A stretch of 64,000 nt of DNA from Bradyrhizobium sp. NAS96.2 (lineage in GTDB: Bacteria; Pseudomonadota; Alphaproteobacteria; Rhizobiales; Xanthobacteraceae): assembly GCF_001908235.1 (NCBI RefSeq), contig NZ_LGHK01000007.1:1-64000 (forward strand). The letters run 5' to 3'. The notes below the pieces were generated by a model. That model worked only from the letters and a program-made list of their open reading frames with translations, ran no database searches and was not told the origin of the DNA. Below are positions 1 through 8,029 of this stretch, one piece after another; position 1 is the stretch's first letter, and each line of letters opens with the position of its first letter. A program made the translations under genes and the position numbers.

Positions 1-1
1 C

Positions 2-301
2 GAGTGCGGTTATTCGCCAGATGAACGAAGCTTGGTGAACGATCTCGACGAGACGGTCGTTACCAAAGACAACTACTTCGACAATCCTTATCCTGCGAAT
101 TGCGGCGAATGCGAAGGTTGGCATACAGTCGTATCGCGCGGCGGAAAGAATCTTTGCGTCCTCTGCCTGGATGTTACAGACGAGCTTGAATACTGCGGGT
201 TTTGTAGCGAGGCCAGCACCGGCCCGCTCAAAGATAGTTACGCATTCGGGTGTAGCCAGTGCGAAGGAAGCATTGGTTGGCATGCAAATAAGGACGATTA
301 A
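2..301 (+). CDS. Cys-rich putative zinc-ribbon protein, 5' partial
   Basis: The reading frame is open from the window edge (first codons give E-C-G-Y-S) to a TAA at 299-301, so the true start lies outside. At least four CxxC or CxC pairs are visible (CGEC, CVLC, CGFC, CSQC), a pattern typical of tandem zinc ribbons, with the spacer SxGxxxLCVLCLD between them. No catalytic motif is present. It is probably a small nucleic-acid or protein-binding zinc protein; the family is not recognised. An internal TTG/GTG start near 29-34 is possible but would cut the first Cys motif. Confidence 0.6.
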   Translation, partial: ECGYSPDERSLVNDLDETVVTKDNYFDNPYPANCGECEGWHTVVSRGGKNLCVLCLDVTDELEYCGFCSEASTGPLKDSYAFGCSQCEGSIGWHANKDD

Positions 302-312
302 CGGTCGTGGCC

Positions 313-990
313 CTAAATGTGCTTTGCATGTCGCACGGCGTCATTAGCCAATTCGCGATTTGCGAGGATGTTTTCGACAACTTCGCCAATGCTAGTGTTG
401 ATTTCGTTGCGCGTCTTTAGGTCGCCTGTGCCGCCTTGACCTACCTTGCGAGCCTCGACCAGCGCGTAATTGAGGTTGCTTAACCGCTCCCACACATCAC
501 GAACGAGGCTTCGATGATCGTCAGGAAGCGAGCCAAAGAACGGGACAAGGTTGCCAGACTTGTACAGCGCGTCTAGCCCGTTCACATACTTAATGTCCTC
601 ATGCCCACCCGCCGCTTCGAAAGATCGCAGGAGCCGTGTGTAGTAGGAGATGACGCGCATGAAGCTGTCTGTCTCAACCACTTCGCGCTGTTGTTCCGCA
701 AGAGCGATCTGAGCACGAGCATCTTCGATCTGTTGCCAGACCGCTCCGGCAGCCCACCATGCGGCGTACAATGCTCCGGCAGCAGCGATCAGGCCACCGG
801 CTAAGTTTTCGTGAGCCGCCATCGCACATCCCAACCACTTCAGCGGAAGTTGCAGCGCGCATTTATCAGTGTGGGCACTGCTCCAGTTGTCAGCAATAAA
901 CAGTACGCCAACTATCGCGCCGATAAGCAGCGCAAAGAGCGCAATGCCCTCGTAGGGCTTACGAAGTGTTCCTGTTCTCGTCACGTTCAT
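313..990 (-). CDS. Membrane-anchored hypothetical protein
   Basis: A protein of 225 residues is read from the ATG at 990 (M-N-V-T-R-T). An upstream in-frame ATG at 1113 would add a stretch that looks translated from non-coding DNA. Two hydrophobic segments are visible, at about residues 14-34 (GIALFALLIGAIVGVLFIA) and about 62-82 (GLIAAAGALYAAWWAAGAV). A long helical region follows, rich in E, Q and A (WQQIEDARAQIALAEQQREVV), and then a soluble tail. This resembles small inner-membrane proteins found near phage or defence genes, but no family is recognised. It lies downstream of, and on the same strand as, the next two genes. Confidence 0.6.
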   Translation of the reverse strand: MNVTRTGTLRKPYEGIALFALLIGAIVGVLFIADNWSSAHTDKCALQLPLKWLGCAMAAHENLAGGLIAAAGALYAAWWAAGAVWQQIEDARAQIALAEQQREVVETDSFMRVISYYTRLLRSFEAAGGHEDIKYVNGLDALYKSGNLVPFFGSLPDDHRSLVRDVWERLSNLNYALVEARKVGQGGTGDLKTRNEINTSIGEVVENILANRELANDAVRHAKHI

Positions 991-1056
991 TGTGTCATTT
1001 TGGCTAGTACAGCGATTGCTGTCGAGCGGAATGGGGCCTTCTCCGAAGGTCCAGGG

Positions 1057-1079
1057 GCTTTCACACGCCGATTTGGTCG
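1057..1079. repeat. 23-bp direct repeat, copy 1
   Basis: A 23-bp sequence beginning GCTTTCACACGCC and ending GATTTGGTCG is repeated perfectly at 2057-2079, exactly 1000 bp away and in the same orientation. A few bases upstream are also similar. The two copies bracket the genes at 1085-1537 and 1578-1883. Both lie in intergenic DNA. They could be the borders of a mobile cassette or recombination sites; a serine recombinase remnant lies nearby at 2562-2888. Confidence 0.85.
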
Positions 1080-1084
1080 CGCAG

Positions 1085-1537
1085 CTAGTCCGCCAGAAGG
1101 GCTGCAACTTCAACTGCTCCCAGATGCTTCTTCTCCATTAGCGCCATCGCAAGGCGCTCAACCTTTACACGGTGCGCCGAGACAAGCTCGAATGCGCGCG
1201 CATGGCCTTGGTGGACCATCTTCGTTTGCTCAGCGTCTTCCAGGTCCTCCAGCAACTCCACCATCTTACCGTAGTCACCCCAGCCTGCTCCCTCGTGGGT
1301 AGGTGCATCGAAGATGTTTTGGGCCTCCAATCCAGCCGCACAGATGGCGAGTTGATCCAGAAGGCCAAGCGAGGCGTCCTCCGAGATATCCGCAGCGCCC
1401 TTGGCGTCGTCACCGTCAATGGCAATCTCAACGCGCCCAACAGCCAATCCCAAGGCCCAGGCAAGGACCGCGTGCCCAGCTTCATGGAATGCCGCGCCAC
1501 GCTGGTCTCTCTCTGATTTCGACTGCTCAGTCTGCAA
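1085..1537 (-). CDS. Small HEAGH putative metalloprotease-like protein
   Basis: A protein of 150 residues, probably starting at a TTG at 1537 (the first residues are Q-T-E-Q-S-K); no better ATG is available without losing the motif. It contains AAFHEAGHAVLAWALG near residue 18. The HEAGH motif is the zinc-binding signature of the FtsH-type (M41) peptidase fold, but here there is no AAA domain and no membrane segment. The acidic stretch G-W-G-D-Y-G-K followed by LEDLEDAEQ could hold the third ligand region. Such stand-alone M41-like proteins are common in alphaproteobacterial accessory regions and their role is unknown. Confidence 0.7.
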   Translation of the reverse strand: MQTEQSKSERDQRGAAFHEAGHAVLAWALGLAVGRVEIAIDGDDAKGAADISEDASLGLLDQLAICAAGLEAQNIFDAPTHEGAGWGDYGKMVELLEDLEDAEQTKMVHQGHARAFELVSAHRVKVERLAMALMEKKHLGAVEVAALLAD

Positions 1538-1577
1538 GGTTCAATTTCCGGAAGAGGGAACCGCACGTCTCTCTAAG

Positions 1578-1883
1578 TCAAATCTTCAGCTGGTTGTTCG
1601 CTTCGAGATAACTGAGGACTTGCTCCAAGGCTCGCATGATGTGCAGCTGGTTGGCACCAAAGGCATAATAGCCGGTCATGGCAACGTCGAGAGATAGCGG
1701 TCGATCGGACTTCACCTTGATCTTGCTCCCATCTTCTCCAAGCACGGTGAGTGGGTAGCGAAACTCTCGTCCTTCTCCCTCAAATCTTCCGCCCGGTCCC
1801 CAATTTTGCGTGCTCCCGTTGTAGCACTCATTTCCAATAATGCTTTCGAGCTTCCTTAGAAGGCCCAGTCGTTTCTTGTTCAT
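1578..1883 (-). CDS. Hypothetical protein
   Basis: A protein of 101 residues from the ATG at 1883 (M-N-K-K-R-L-G-L-L-R-K-L-E). An upstream in-frame ATG at 1943 would add an unlikely leader. The N-terminus is basic and helical, a Gly-rich stretch follows (NWGPGGRFEGEGREF), and the C-terminus is helical (MRALEQVLSYLEANNQLKI). No domain is recognised. It sits 40 bp upstream of the HEAGH gene on the same strand, so the two probably form one transcription unit, the one enclosed by the 23-bp direct repeats. Confidence 0.55.
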   Translation of the reverse strand: MNKKRLGLLRKLESIIGNECYNGSTQNWGPGGRFEGEGREFRYPLTVLGEDGSKIKVKSDRPLSLDVAMTGYYAFGANQLHIMRALEQVLSYLEANNQLKI

Positions 1884-2294
1884 ATTGACGCTCAATGCTG
1901 GCAACGAGGCGTATGGTCGGCAGAGTGGACTTATGGCTTCCACTGACCATCGTGCTGGCGAGAGGTCAATGCGTCAAAAGTCCTGCGGAAGGACCATTCA
2001 CTCGTGCGATGGAGGGAGGGACCCTTAGCTTGTTCAGCGCAGCCCAGGGACCCAGAGCTTTCACACGCCGATTTGGTCGAACAACAACGCGAGCTTTAGA
2101 TGCCCTTTTTGAAGTCGGTTGGACAAAATCCGTGCCAATTCGCCCAGCCGCCAGGGACCCTAGCGGAGCCGGAGAGGCGGCCAGGGCAGCGAAGGCAGCG
2201 AGCGAAGCAAGTGCTGCTTCAGAGCACGAGAGGGCTCATGCTCTCGTTAGTGTTCATTGGAAATCAGGCCATCGCTTTCCGACAATGGGCCGCG
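1884..2294. other. Intergenic stretch holding the second 23-bp repeat
   Basis: No gene can be supported here. The stretch contains copy 2 of the 23-bp repeat (2057-2079). To its right is a purine-rich tract near 2170-2215 with the short iterations GGCAGCGAAGGCAGCGAGCG. The frames that are open here look like shadows: their composition is irregular and they lack a ribosome binding site. Confidence 0.5.
2057..2079. repeat. 23-bp direct repeat, copy 2
   Basis: This is identical to 1057-1079 over 23 bp. It lies in non-coding DNA upstream of the gene at 1578-1883. The exact 1000-bp offset and the enclosed two-gene unit suggest insertion or excision of a cassette. Confidence 0.85.
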
Positions 2295-2543
2295 CTATAC
2301 CCATTGCACAGCGAGCGAAAACGCTTGGCATAACGCTGAGATGGCCGCCGATGCCGCAGCGAGCATGTTGAGGCGCGCGACCTTCCTCATGGCCCCGTAG
2401 AAAGCATCAAGACCGACCAGCGCTCCAAATCCTGAGCCGATTAGCGGAATATTCACGAACGCCGAAGCGCCCCAGAGGAACGCCGCCAGAAATGCGAAAG
2501 CGACACTTGCATTGGCCCAGTTGAGCAACGAAACGCTGTGCAT
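2295..2543 (-). CDS. Small integral membrane protein
   Basis: A protein of 82 residues from the ATG at 2543, with AGAGGG about 14 bp upstream. Hydrophobic segments cover roughly residues 12-33 (VAFAFLAAFLWGASAFVNIP), 36-50 and 60-80, so two or three membrane passes are likely. No family is recognised. It lies directly downstream of the recombinase remnant on the same strand. Confidence 0.5.
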   Translation of the reverse strand: MHSVSLLNWANASVAFAFLAAFLWGASAFVNIPLIGSGFGALVGLDAFYGAMRKVARLNMLAAASAAISALCQAFSLAVQWV

Positions 2544-2561
2544 TGTGACTTGTCCCTCTCT

Positions 2562-2888
2562 TTACCGTGCCAGCATCAGCTTGACTGCCGTGGGCGCATA
2601 AGCCGTGCCTGAAGCGGTCAGGTGACCAGCCGCTGCAAGCTCCGCAGATATCTCGCGCAGAGACCTCTTGCCACCCTTGGGTCTTGCCCGTGCCAGCTTG
2701 CGGGCCATCTTGACTGTCTCAGGCTTCTGCTCGGCAATCGACTTGCGCCCCTCCACCTTGACGCCTGTGCGGCGTTTACGGTCACGAGCACCCTTCAGCT
2801 TCGCCACCAGCATGGCCTTCTCGAACTCCGAGATGGCACCCAGGACTTGCCGGATCAGGCGAGCCGTGGGTGTGTCGTCCAGGAACCC
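2562..2888 (-). pseudogene. Serine recombinase (resolvase/invertase), C-terminal remnant
   Basis: The minus-strand frame reads F-L-D-D-T-P-T-A-R-L-I-R-Q-V-L-G-A-I, then EFEKAMLVAKLKGARDRKRR, then a basic linker and an HTH-like end (SLREISAELAAAGHLTASG). The D-D-T-P-T and EFEKAM motifs are the end of the catalytic domain and the long helix E of small serine recombinases, followed by the DNA-binding domain. The N-terminal catalytic part with the active-site serine is missing. Upstream of about 2888 the DNA instead encodes, on the other strand, the pentapeptide-repeat protein. The gene was therefore truncated by a rearrangement. Confidence 0.8.
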
Positions 2889-3789
2889 CGTATTCGCAAA
2901 TGCAAATCTCCAGGGGGCCTCGTTCTTCGGGTCACAAATTCACAGCGGCGACTTTCGTAACGCCGATCTAAGAGGCGCTAACTTCCGGAAGTGCGCGCTA
3001 CACTCCGGGATGAAGTTCGACGGAGCGCTCGTGGACGAGGCCACTTCGTTTGACGAGGCGAGAGGCCCCCGAGAGTTGAGTAGACTGCCTGCATTCGCAG
3101 AACACTCATACGAAGCTGGGATGTTTCGCGCCTCCGTGAAGTCTGAAGGTGGCGCTATTTCAGTGACTGCACATCCCGCGGCTATGACGGCCACGCTACG
3201 CGCGGCAGGTGGCGCGTTTAGCATAACTTCGTTTGATTCTGGCGCGTTCCAGTCCAAAGCATTCAGCGATCTTGCTGCCGAAGGTTCTGCGCAGAGGATG
3301 GTGTCCAATCCTCGGCTATTCGTAGACTTGGCAAATCAAGCAGCTTCCTCGATCCAAAGCCAATTGCGACAACTGCGGGAAAAGATACCCAACGAGCCAG
3401 AGGCACTGAACGGCTATGAGCAAGTGCGCGATACCCTTGAAGGTCTCAAGACGGACTTTCTATCGCTCGTTGAGCAAGCCAGAAGCGTTGAACGAGCGGA
3501 AAATGTCTCAGAGAAGCTTAGCTTAGCAAAGACAGCCGTGGGTGCCGCTCAGCGTATGTGTGCGGGCTTCGTCGGTTGGCTTAACGAAAATGGTCCTCAA
3601 GCCGGAAGAGTTATTGCGGAACTAGGATTAGCGGGCGTTATCACAGGAGCTTTGACTTATTTCACAGGGGTTCCCCCAACGCTCGCATTCAGCGCCACTG
3701 TGGCCGCTTTGAAAGGCGAGAGCATATTGGAAGTCATCAAGTTGTTTGCTCCCGGCAACAAAGGCGAAGGCAAAAAAGAGGTTCGATAG
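2884..3789 (+). pseudogene. Pentapeptide-repeat protein, 5'-truncated
   Basis: From 2884 the frame encodes pentapeptide repeats of the A(D/N)LxG type (FANANLQGASFFGSQIHSG, FRNADLRGANFRKC, KFDGALVDEATSF), which would fold as a right-handed beta helix. About 200 residues follow, including the helical stretch QSQLRQLREKIPNEPEAL and a hydrophobic, Gly-rich end (VIAELGLAGVITGALTYFTG) that could insert in a membrane. The frame continues open to 2668, but that part is antisense to the recombinase remnant and is not a natural N-terminus. The original start was therefore lost at about 2884. It may still be translated from an internal ATG, for example 3010. Confidence 0.6.
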
Positions 3790-3933
3790 GCGCACTGGCG
3801 GCGCGACCAATCCACCACAACAGGCATCAGGAGCGGTCGGCCCTGGAGGCGCGCGCAATCCCGGGTAAGCGCTATTCGTCAAGCGTGCGAGGTTACCTGA
3901 CGTGGGATGAGTTGGAAGCCGACTTGTCACCTC

Positions 3934-5230
3934 CTAAGGATCAAGAATGCCTCTTCGTGCCGGTCTTCTCGCTGCTATCTCGCTCGCCCATGGGGCTGGG
4001 TGCTCTGTAAGCGCGCCATTGAACACCTTAAGGCGCAGGCATTGCGCCACTACCAACTCCAAGTCGCTGATGGGGTCATCGCCATATTGATCGTAGTATC
4101 TCGCATACTTTTTGGAATCGTACACATCCGGCGCTCCCCCGTGGATTACTGACCCTCGTAGTTCCATAAGATGCCTAAGGCGGTCCGCATCAACATGCGC
4201 CCCTAAGAGGCTGCGAACGCCAGCAAGTACAGACGCCGTCACATGACTTGCCTCACTGAAAATCGCATCCAGTGACATGCACAGGACCGGAAAGCGCTCG
4301 GACGGGTCTAGCGGCCAAGAGCGGTAGAAATATTCAAGTGCTCTCATTTGGCGTCGTGCGTTTCGCTCGTTAGAGACAATCTTGATAGCCAGGATGGCAA
4401 GCCAGCCTTCGTCGGCTTTTGTCAGCGCAATATCATAAGCGAGCGGGGGGGATATGCGTCTCGCCGCCTGAGTGTGTTGAACTGCCGCTTTGAGCTATCG
4501 TGAACCGGCCGCCGAAAACGGCTCTGCCTGTGAACAAGTGCCGTAAAACGGACGGCATAGTGAGAGCTAATGCTCCCAAGATGGCGCACTTCATCTTGTT
4601 GGATGCTTTGAAGGCCGGAGAAGTTATTCCGAGCCAAGCGCCCGGTCTCGGAGGTTGGAAGCGCGCGCTGATGGCATTTGCGAGGGGCGGGAAGATGTCA
4701 CCCTGTAGTGCGGATGGCCGCGCGCCAGCGGGTATCTGATCCTGTAGTGCCGATGTCAGTGGGGCAACAAAAAAGAATGGCTCGGACCTAAAGCTGGCTT
4801 CAATGCGCAGAGGAACGATCGGAAACAGCGTCAGTTCGTTGCGTGGACTAAACAAGTCGGAAGCGGTCAATGCTCGAGCGAGCAAGAGTTTCGTCGCTTG
4901 GCTAAGTCGGTCGGCATAGCTCCCAGCAAATGGAGCCAATTCCGCTTCTTGAAAGATGTACCAATAGTTTGCGACTACGAAGCTCTGAAGCATACTTCGG
5001 ATGTCGCCGATAGCGAGGTATTTTAGGTGCGCAGGGCCGCGCGCGCGGACGTGGAGTGCCGTGCGCACTAGCTTTGGACCATCGTAGTAGACGCGTGCGA
5101 CTATGCCTGTCGTCAGCGGCGGGCTCGGTACTGTGATGAAGAACGATGCCTCGAAGTCGTACTGCTCAGCCGCCCTTGACATTGAAGCTAAGAGCAACTC
5201 CACGGCAGTATCGTGAATTGAGGAGGCCAT
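3934..5230 (-). pseudogene. HEPN-like protein, frameshifted at a G7/C7 tract
   Basis: Two frames join into one gene of about 430 codons. The N-terminal part runs from the ATG at 5230 (M-A-S-S-I-H-D-T) and would stop just after a run of seven C on the coding strand (+ strand G7 at 4445-4451). Removing one C gives H-I-P-P-L-A-Y-D-I-A-L-T-K-A-D-E-G-W and carries on without a stop to 3934. The C-terminal part contains RGSVIHGG, which fits the Rx4-6H motif of HEPN nucleases, within an all-helical region (RFPVLCMSLDAIFSE, DLELVVAQCLRLKVF) like the ApeA-type HEPN proteins. The lesion may be phase variation, true decay or a sequencing error. The next gene starts 6 bp upstream. Confidence 0.65.
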
Positions 5231-5236
5231 AGGCCG

Positions 5237-5707
5237 CTATTCCCACTGATACCCCGTGAAACTGTCTGTGTCTGCGATACGTAGTTGCTGCTTCTCGCGG
5301 TGCGTTTGCCAACGTCCCTCGTATACAATTTCGATGTCTATGACCGCCTGATGCTTCCAAAATCCAGTGTCACCGACTTGTGTCGTGCCGAACGAGCACG
5401 TGGTCTTATCGTTGTTGAGTAGGACGGGAATAACCGCGTTGAAGCAGGCGAGCCATCTTTTCTTGTTGTCCTCTGTGGCATCCGGGCCGAGGGCCGCGGC
5501 CAACGAAGTAGGCTCCGCGATCAGTCTGATATTTTTAGCTGGCATCGCACCAGAATTAAGAAGAACCAAATCATAGCAGATAGCTACATTGCCTCCGGAG
5601 TGTGTCCTGACGGCCGCTGCAACCGTAGGCCGAGCGCTGCGCCGCCACACGTCGAGCGAAATAAGCAAGGAGCAGGTGGAAATGAGCAGAGCGATGAGCG
5701 GTACCAT
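5237..5707 (-). CDS. Membrane-anchored hypothetical protein
   Basis: A protein of 156 residues from the ATG at 5707. One N-terminal transmembrane helix (MVPLIALLISTCSLLISLDVW) is followed by a predicted extramembrane beta-rich domain (ICYDLVLLNSGAMPAKNIRL and VIDIEIVYEGRW). Small anchored proteins of this layout often accompany HEPN or other conflict genes. It ends 6 bp before the start of the HEPN-like gene on the same strand, so the two are probably co-transcribed and may act together. No named family is recognised. Confidence 0.6.
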   Translation of the reverse strand: MVPLIALLISTCSLLISLDVWRRSARPTVAAAVRTHSGGNVAICYDLVLLNSGAMPAKNIRLIAEPTSLAAALGPDATEDNKKRWLACFNAVIPVLLNNDKTTCSFGTTQVGDTGFWKHQAVIDIEIVYEGRWQTHREKQQLRIADTDSFTGYQWE

Positions 5708-5904
5708 TCTTGATCTGGCCTCTGGAAAGATTTTCGCCAGATTATCATGGCTGCGGCGATAGCAAAGACGGTTTCTCTACCCTGCGTTGATTGCTGTTAC
5801 CGATTGACTGCAAAAACCTACATTAGGTGAGGTCAACGACTCGTGCGAGCATGCTCATTGAGCCGTGGTGGTTCAGCAGATATCCGCGCGATGGGGGGAG
5901 GCGC

Positions 5905-6363
5905 ATGACGCGGTTTGTCGAGATGCTTACACCCGTGATGACCGTTATGCAGTTCCTTGACGATATTCCGCTTAAGACAGGGAAGGCGGCATTCGGCATC
6001 CGAGCATCCTTCCACAGAGAAGGCTTCCTATCCTTCAATGCGCGCCTCCACCACATTCGCTTGCGTTTTGGGCAAAAGCCCCACGCTATCGGAGAAGGGA
6101 GGCTCCGCACGCCTCTCGATACGGACCCACTGACCAATGCACGCTGCGCGTGGTTTATCTCGCCTGACATGCCGGTCGTCGTTGACGCTTCCTTGCAGCG
6201 CGTGCCGCCTTCGGTGAAGCTCACGCGCGGCTCTCGCGTCCAAATATCGTTGGTCGTCCATATGATCGGACCGAACGCGCTTGGATTTCTTCCGCGCGGA
6301 GTGCAAATCCTTCATCTTGAGCCACCATCGGATGACCCAGACCTCCCGTTCAAACGCCATTAG
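5905..6363 (+). CDS. Hypothetical protein
   Basis: A protein of 152 residues from the ATG at 5905 (M-T-R-F-V-E-M-L-T), preceded by a strong purine box (GGGGGGAGG) but with short spacing. ATGs at 5851 and 5827 are alternatives in the same frame. The composition looks like a soluble globular protein (KTGKAAFGIRASFHREGFLSF, SLVVHMIGPNALGFLPRGV). Several minus-strand frames overlap it, and this one has the most protein-like composition. No domain is recognised. Confidence 0.45.
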   Translation: MTRFVEMLTPVMTVMQFLDDIPLKTGKAAFGIRASFHREGFLSFNARLHHIRLRFGQKPHAIGEGRLRTPLDTDPLTNARCAWFISPDMPVVVDASLQRVPPSVKLTRGSRVQISLVVHMIGPNALGFLPRGVQILHLEPPSDDPDLPFKRH

Positions 6364-6842
6364 GCTGGATACCGCTACGAGCCAGGGGCCGAGTAGCTTG
6401 CCGGTGGTAGCAAGGCATGGTAGCAAGGGCGAAGCAGCCAAGCTGATTTGTGCTGATTTTGCTTGGGCTTATTTCGGTGCGCTTTGCCTCCCCTAGGGAA
6501 CGCCAGAAAACTCAGGTACTTAGGTCGCCATCAAGCCGCTTTGGTTGATTAAGACGCTGGTGAACAGCGGCGAACGCTTGCGGAATTTACTGCCGACGTT
6601 AGCAGATCACCCTCGGCGCGATGCCTCACTGTGGCTGGCGCATTCGCGAAAAGATTTCCTCGTCGCCCTTGGTCTCCGGAAATATTCAAACCGCCGCTGA
6701 CGTGCGCTGTCGTACGCAAGCGCCCTCGGGTGTCCGCATTGACGTTGCTCGTCGCACAATCGACTCTTGTCCCGTCAAGCTTTGTGCGAATATGAGGGCT
6801 ATGTGAGATACAAGCGACGGGAGAAAACTGGCGGACAACAGT
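6364..6842. other. Intergenic stretch without a supported gene
   Basis: Short open frames exist on both strands but none has a plausible ribosome binding site together with protein-like composition. There is a near-duplication of GTAGCAAGG at about 6407 and 6419. Nothing else stands out. Confidence 0.4.
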
Positions 6843-7067
6843 CACAAGTCAGTCTATCCGCTCCGAAAGCCGCAGAACCGAGCTCGATGCCACTCGCAGC
6901 GGGTCACCTGCACGATTGAAGATGCATGCGAAGTAACCGGCTTGGGACGCACGAAGCTTTACGAGTTGATAGGAGCTGGGCGTATCGTCACGACAACGAT
7001 CGGACGTCGGCGACTAGTAGTGGTGCGCTCACTTCTGGCGCTCCTTGACACCAACAGGTCGAACTAA
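6843..7067 (+). pseudogene. Excisionase-type HTH protein without a clear start
   Basis: The frame ending at the TAA at 7065-7067 encodes C-T-I-E-D-A-C-E-V-T-G-L-G-R-T-K-L-Y-E-L, then IGAGRIVTTTIGRRRLV and a short tail. This is the MerR/AlpA-like HTH_17 fold of excisionases and plasmid regulators. The frame is open upstream to a TGA at 6804-6806 but has no ATG before the domain. An ATG at 6887 is in another frame and reaches a stop. The gene is therefore either started at a rare codon or lost its start by a small indel. A healthy relative lies at 32499-32777. Confidence 0.5.
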
Positions 7068-7405
7068 TGAATGTGCGACTTAGGGGGCAGCCCACTTTGA
7101 ACGCGCCTTTCCTCATCATTATGATGACACGAACCGTGCTCACTTGGCCGGTCGAGCTCGGTCACCCACTATCGCATCATCCGCAGGCGCCCCTGCTAGA
7201 ATTCGGCGGCATGGATATAGGTGCCATGGATCTCATTCGCCTCCTGATGCGCAAGTAACGTTTGATCGCATCCGCTTGCTACTTCCCGCTTTCGTGCAGG
7301 AGCGTTGACGCGATGGATCGCAGCCATGAATGGTCAAATCGATCTGCTCTCGGCGCAGCGACCGGCGGATTCGTGAGAATGATTTCGCCCAATGGGTCTG
7401 CGTTA
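7068..7405. other. Intergenic stretch between HTH remnant and PIN gene
   Basis: No gene is supported. Short frames on both strands lack a ribosome binding site. This region is the 3' flank of the minus-strand QueC-like/PIN operon, yet no strong hairpin-plus-T terminator is visible. Confidence 0.4.
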
Positions 7406-8029
7406 TCATCGATGAGTTACCGCCTCTGTTCTGAATGCGCGCGGAAGGCACTCGCACATCGCCGCGCGTTCTGCTCCGATCAGCTCAACCACCCATTTCA
7501 ACAAAGAGGGCGGGACCCGCATCCGGGCAAGCCGGAGCGCGTTGAAGACCGCATCGGCGGTGGCGCCCTTACCCAATGCCGCCAGCACAGCAGGGTGGGT
7601 GAGTAAATCAAAAGAATTCCCAACGGTCAGGCGCGGATACCGTTCACCGCAGATTCGCGTTGCCTTCCGCTCGTCGATCAGGGTGATCGCTCCCTTCTCG
7701 ACGCCATAAGCGATTGTCGCGGCTTCGCCGTCGTCGAGGGTTGCGTCGCCCCGCCCGATCACCAGATCCTCGAAATGGGACTCGGTGAGATCGTCAAGTT
7801 TCGCAACGGAGATAAGACCTGGCGCAACAAGCTCGGCGACCAGTTGCCCGTCGTTGCGACCATTGCGGCGGTCTTCGAGGAGTTCTCCCTGCACGACATC
7901 CGTAATGATAAAGGGATTCGGAATGGCTCTTAGAATGCGCGGCCCGCAGGCCGTTGCATTCAGATTGATCACGGTACTCGCATCGATCACAACCGGCGCC
8001 GTGGGGTCAATCAGGCATGAGAGCCCCAT
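7406..8029 (-). CDS. PIN-domain protein, likely ribonuclease
   Basis: A protein of 207 residues. It shows the PIN-fold acidic signature: D16 in VVIDASTVINL, E49 in DVVQGELLED, D100/E102 in TLDDGEAATIAYG and D119/E120 in ITLIDERKATRIC. PIN domains are metal-dependent RNases and often the toxins of type II systems. The protein is longer than VapC toxins (about 130 residues) and resembles the DUF3368-like subgroup. The start overlaps the 3' end of the XRE/M78 gene by 23 bp, so translation is probably coupled. It is the last gene of a four-gene operon. The XRE/M78 protein is the natural candidate antitoxin or regulator (inference). Confidence 0.8.
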   Translation of the reverse strand: MGLSCLIDPTAPVVIDASTVINLNATACGPRILRAIPNPFIITDVVQGELLEDRRNGRNDGQLVAELVAPGLISVAKLDDLTESHFEDLVIGRGDATLDDGEAATIAYGVEKGAITLIDERKATRICGERYPRLTVGNSFDLLTHPAVLAALGKGATADAVFNALRLARMRVPPSLLKWVVELIGAERAAMCECLPRAFRTEAVTHR

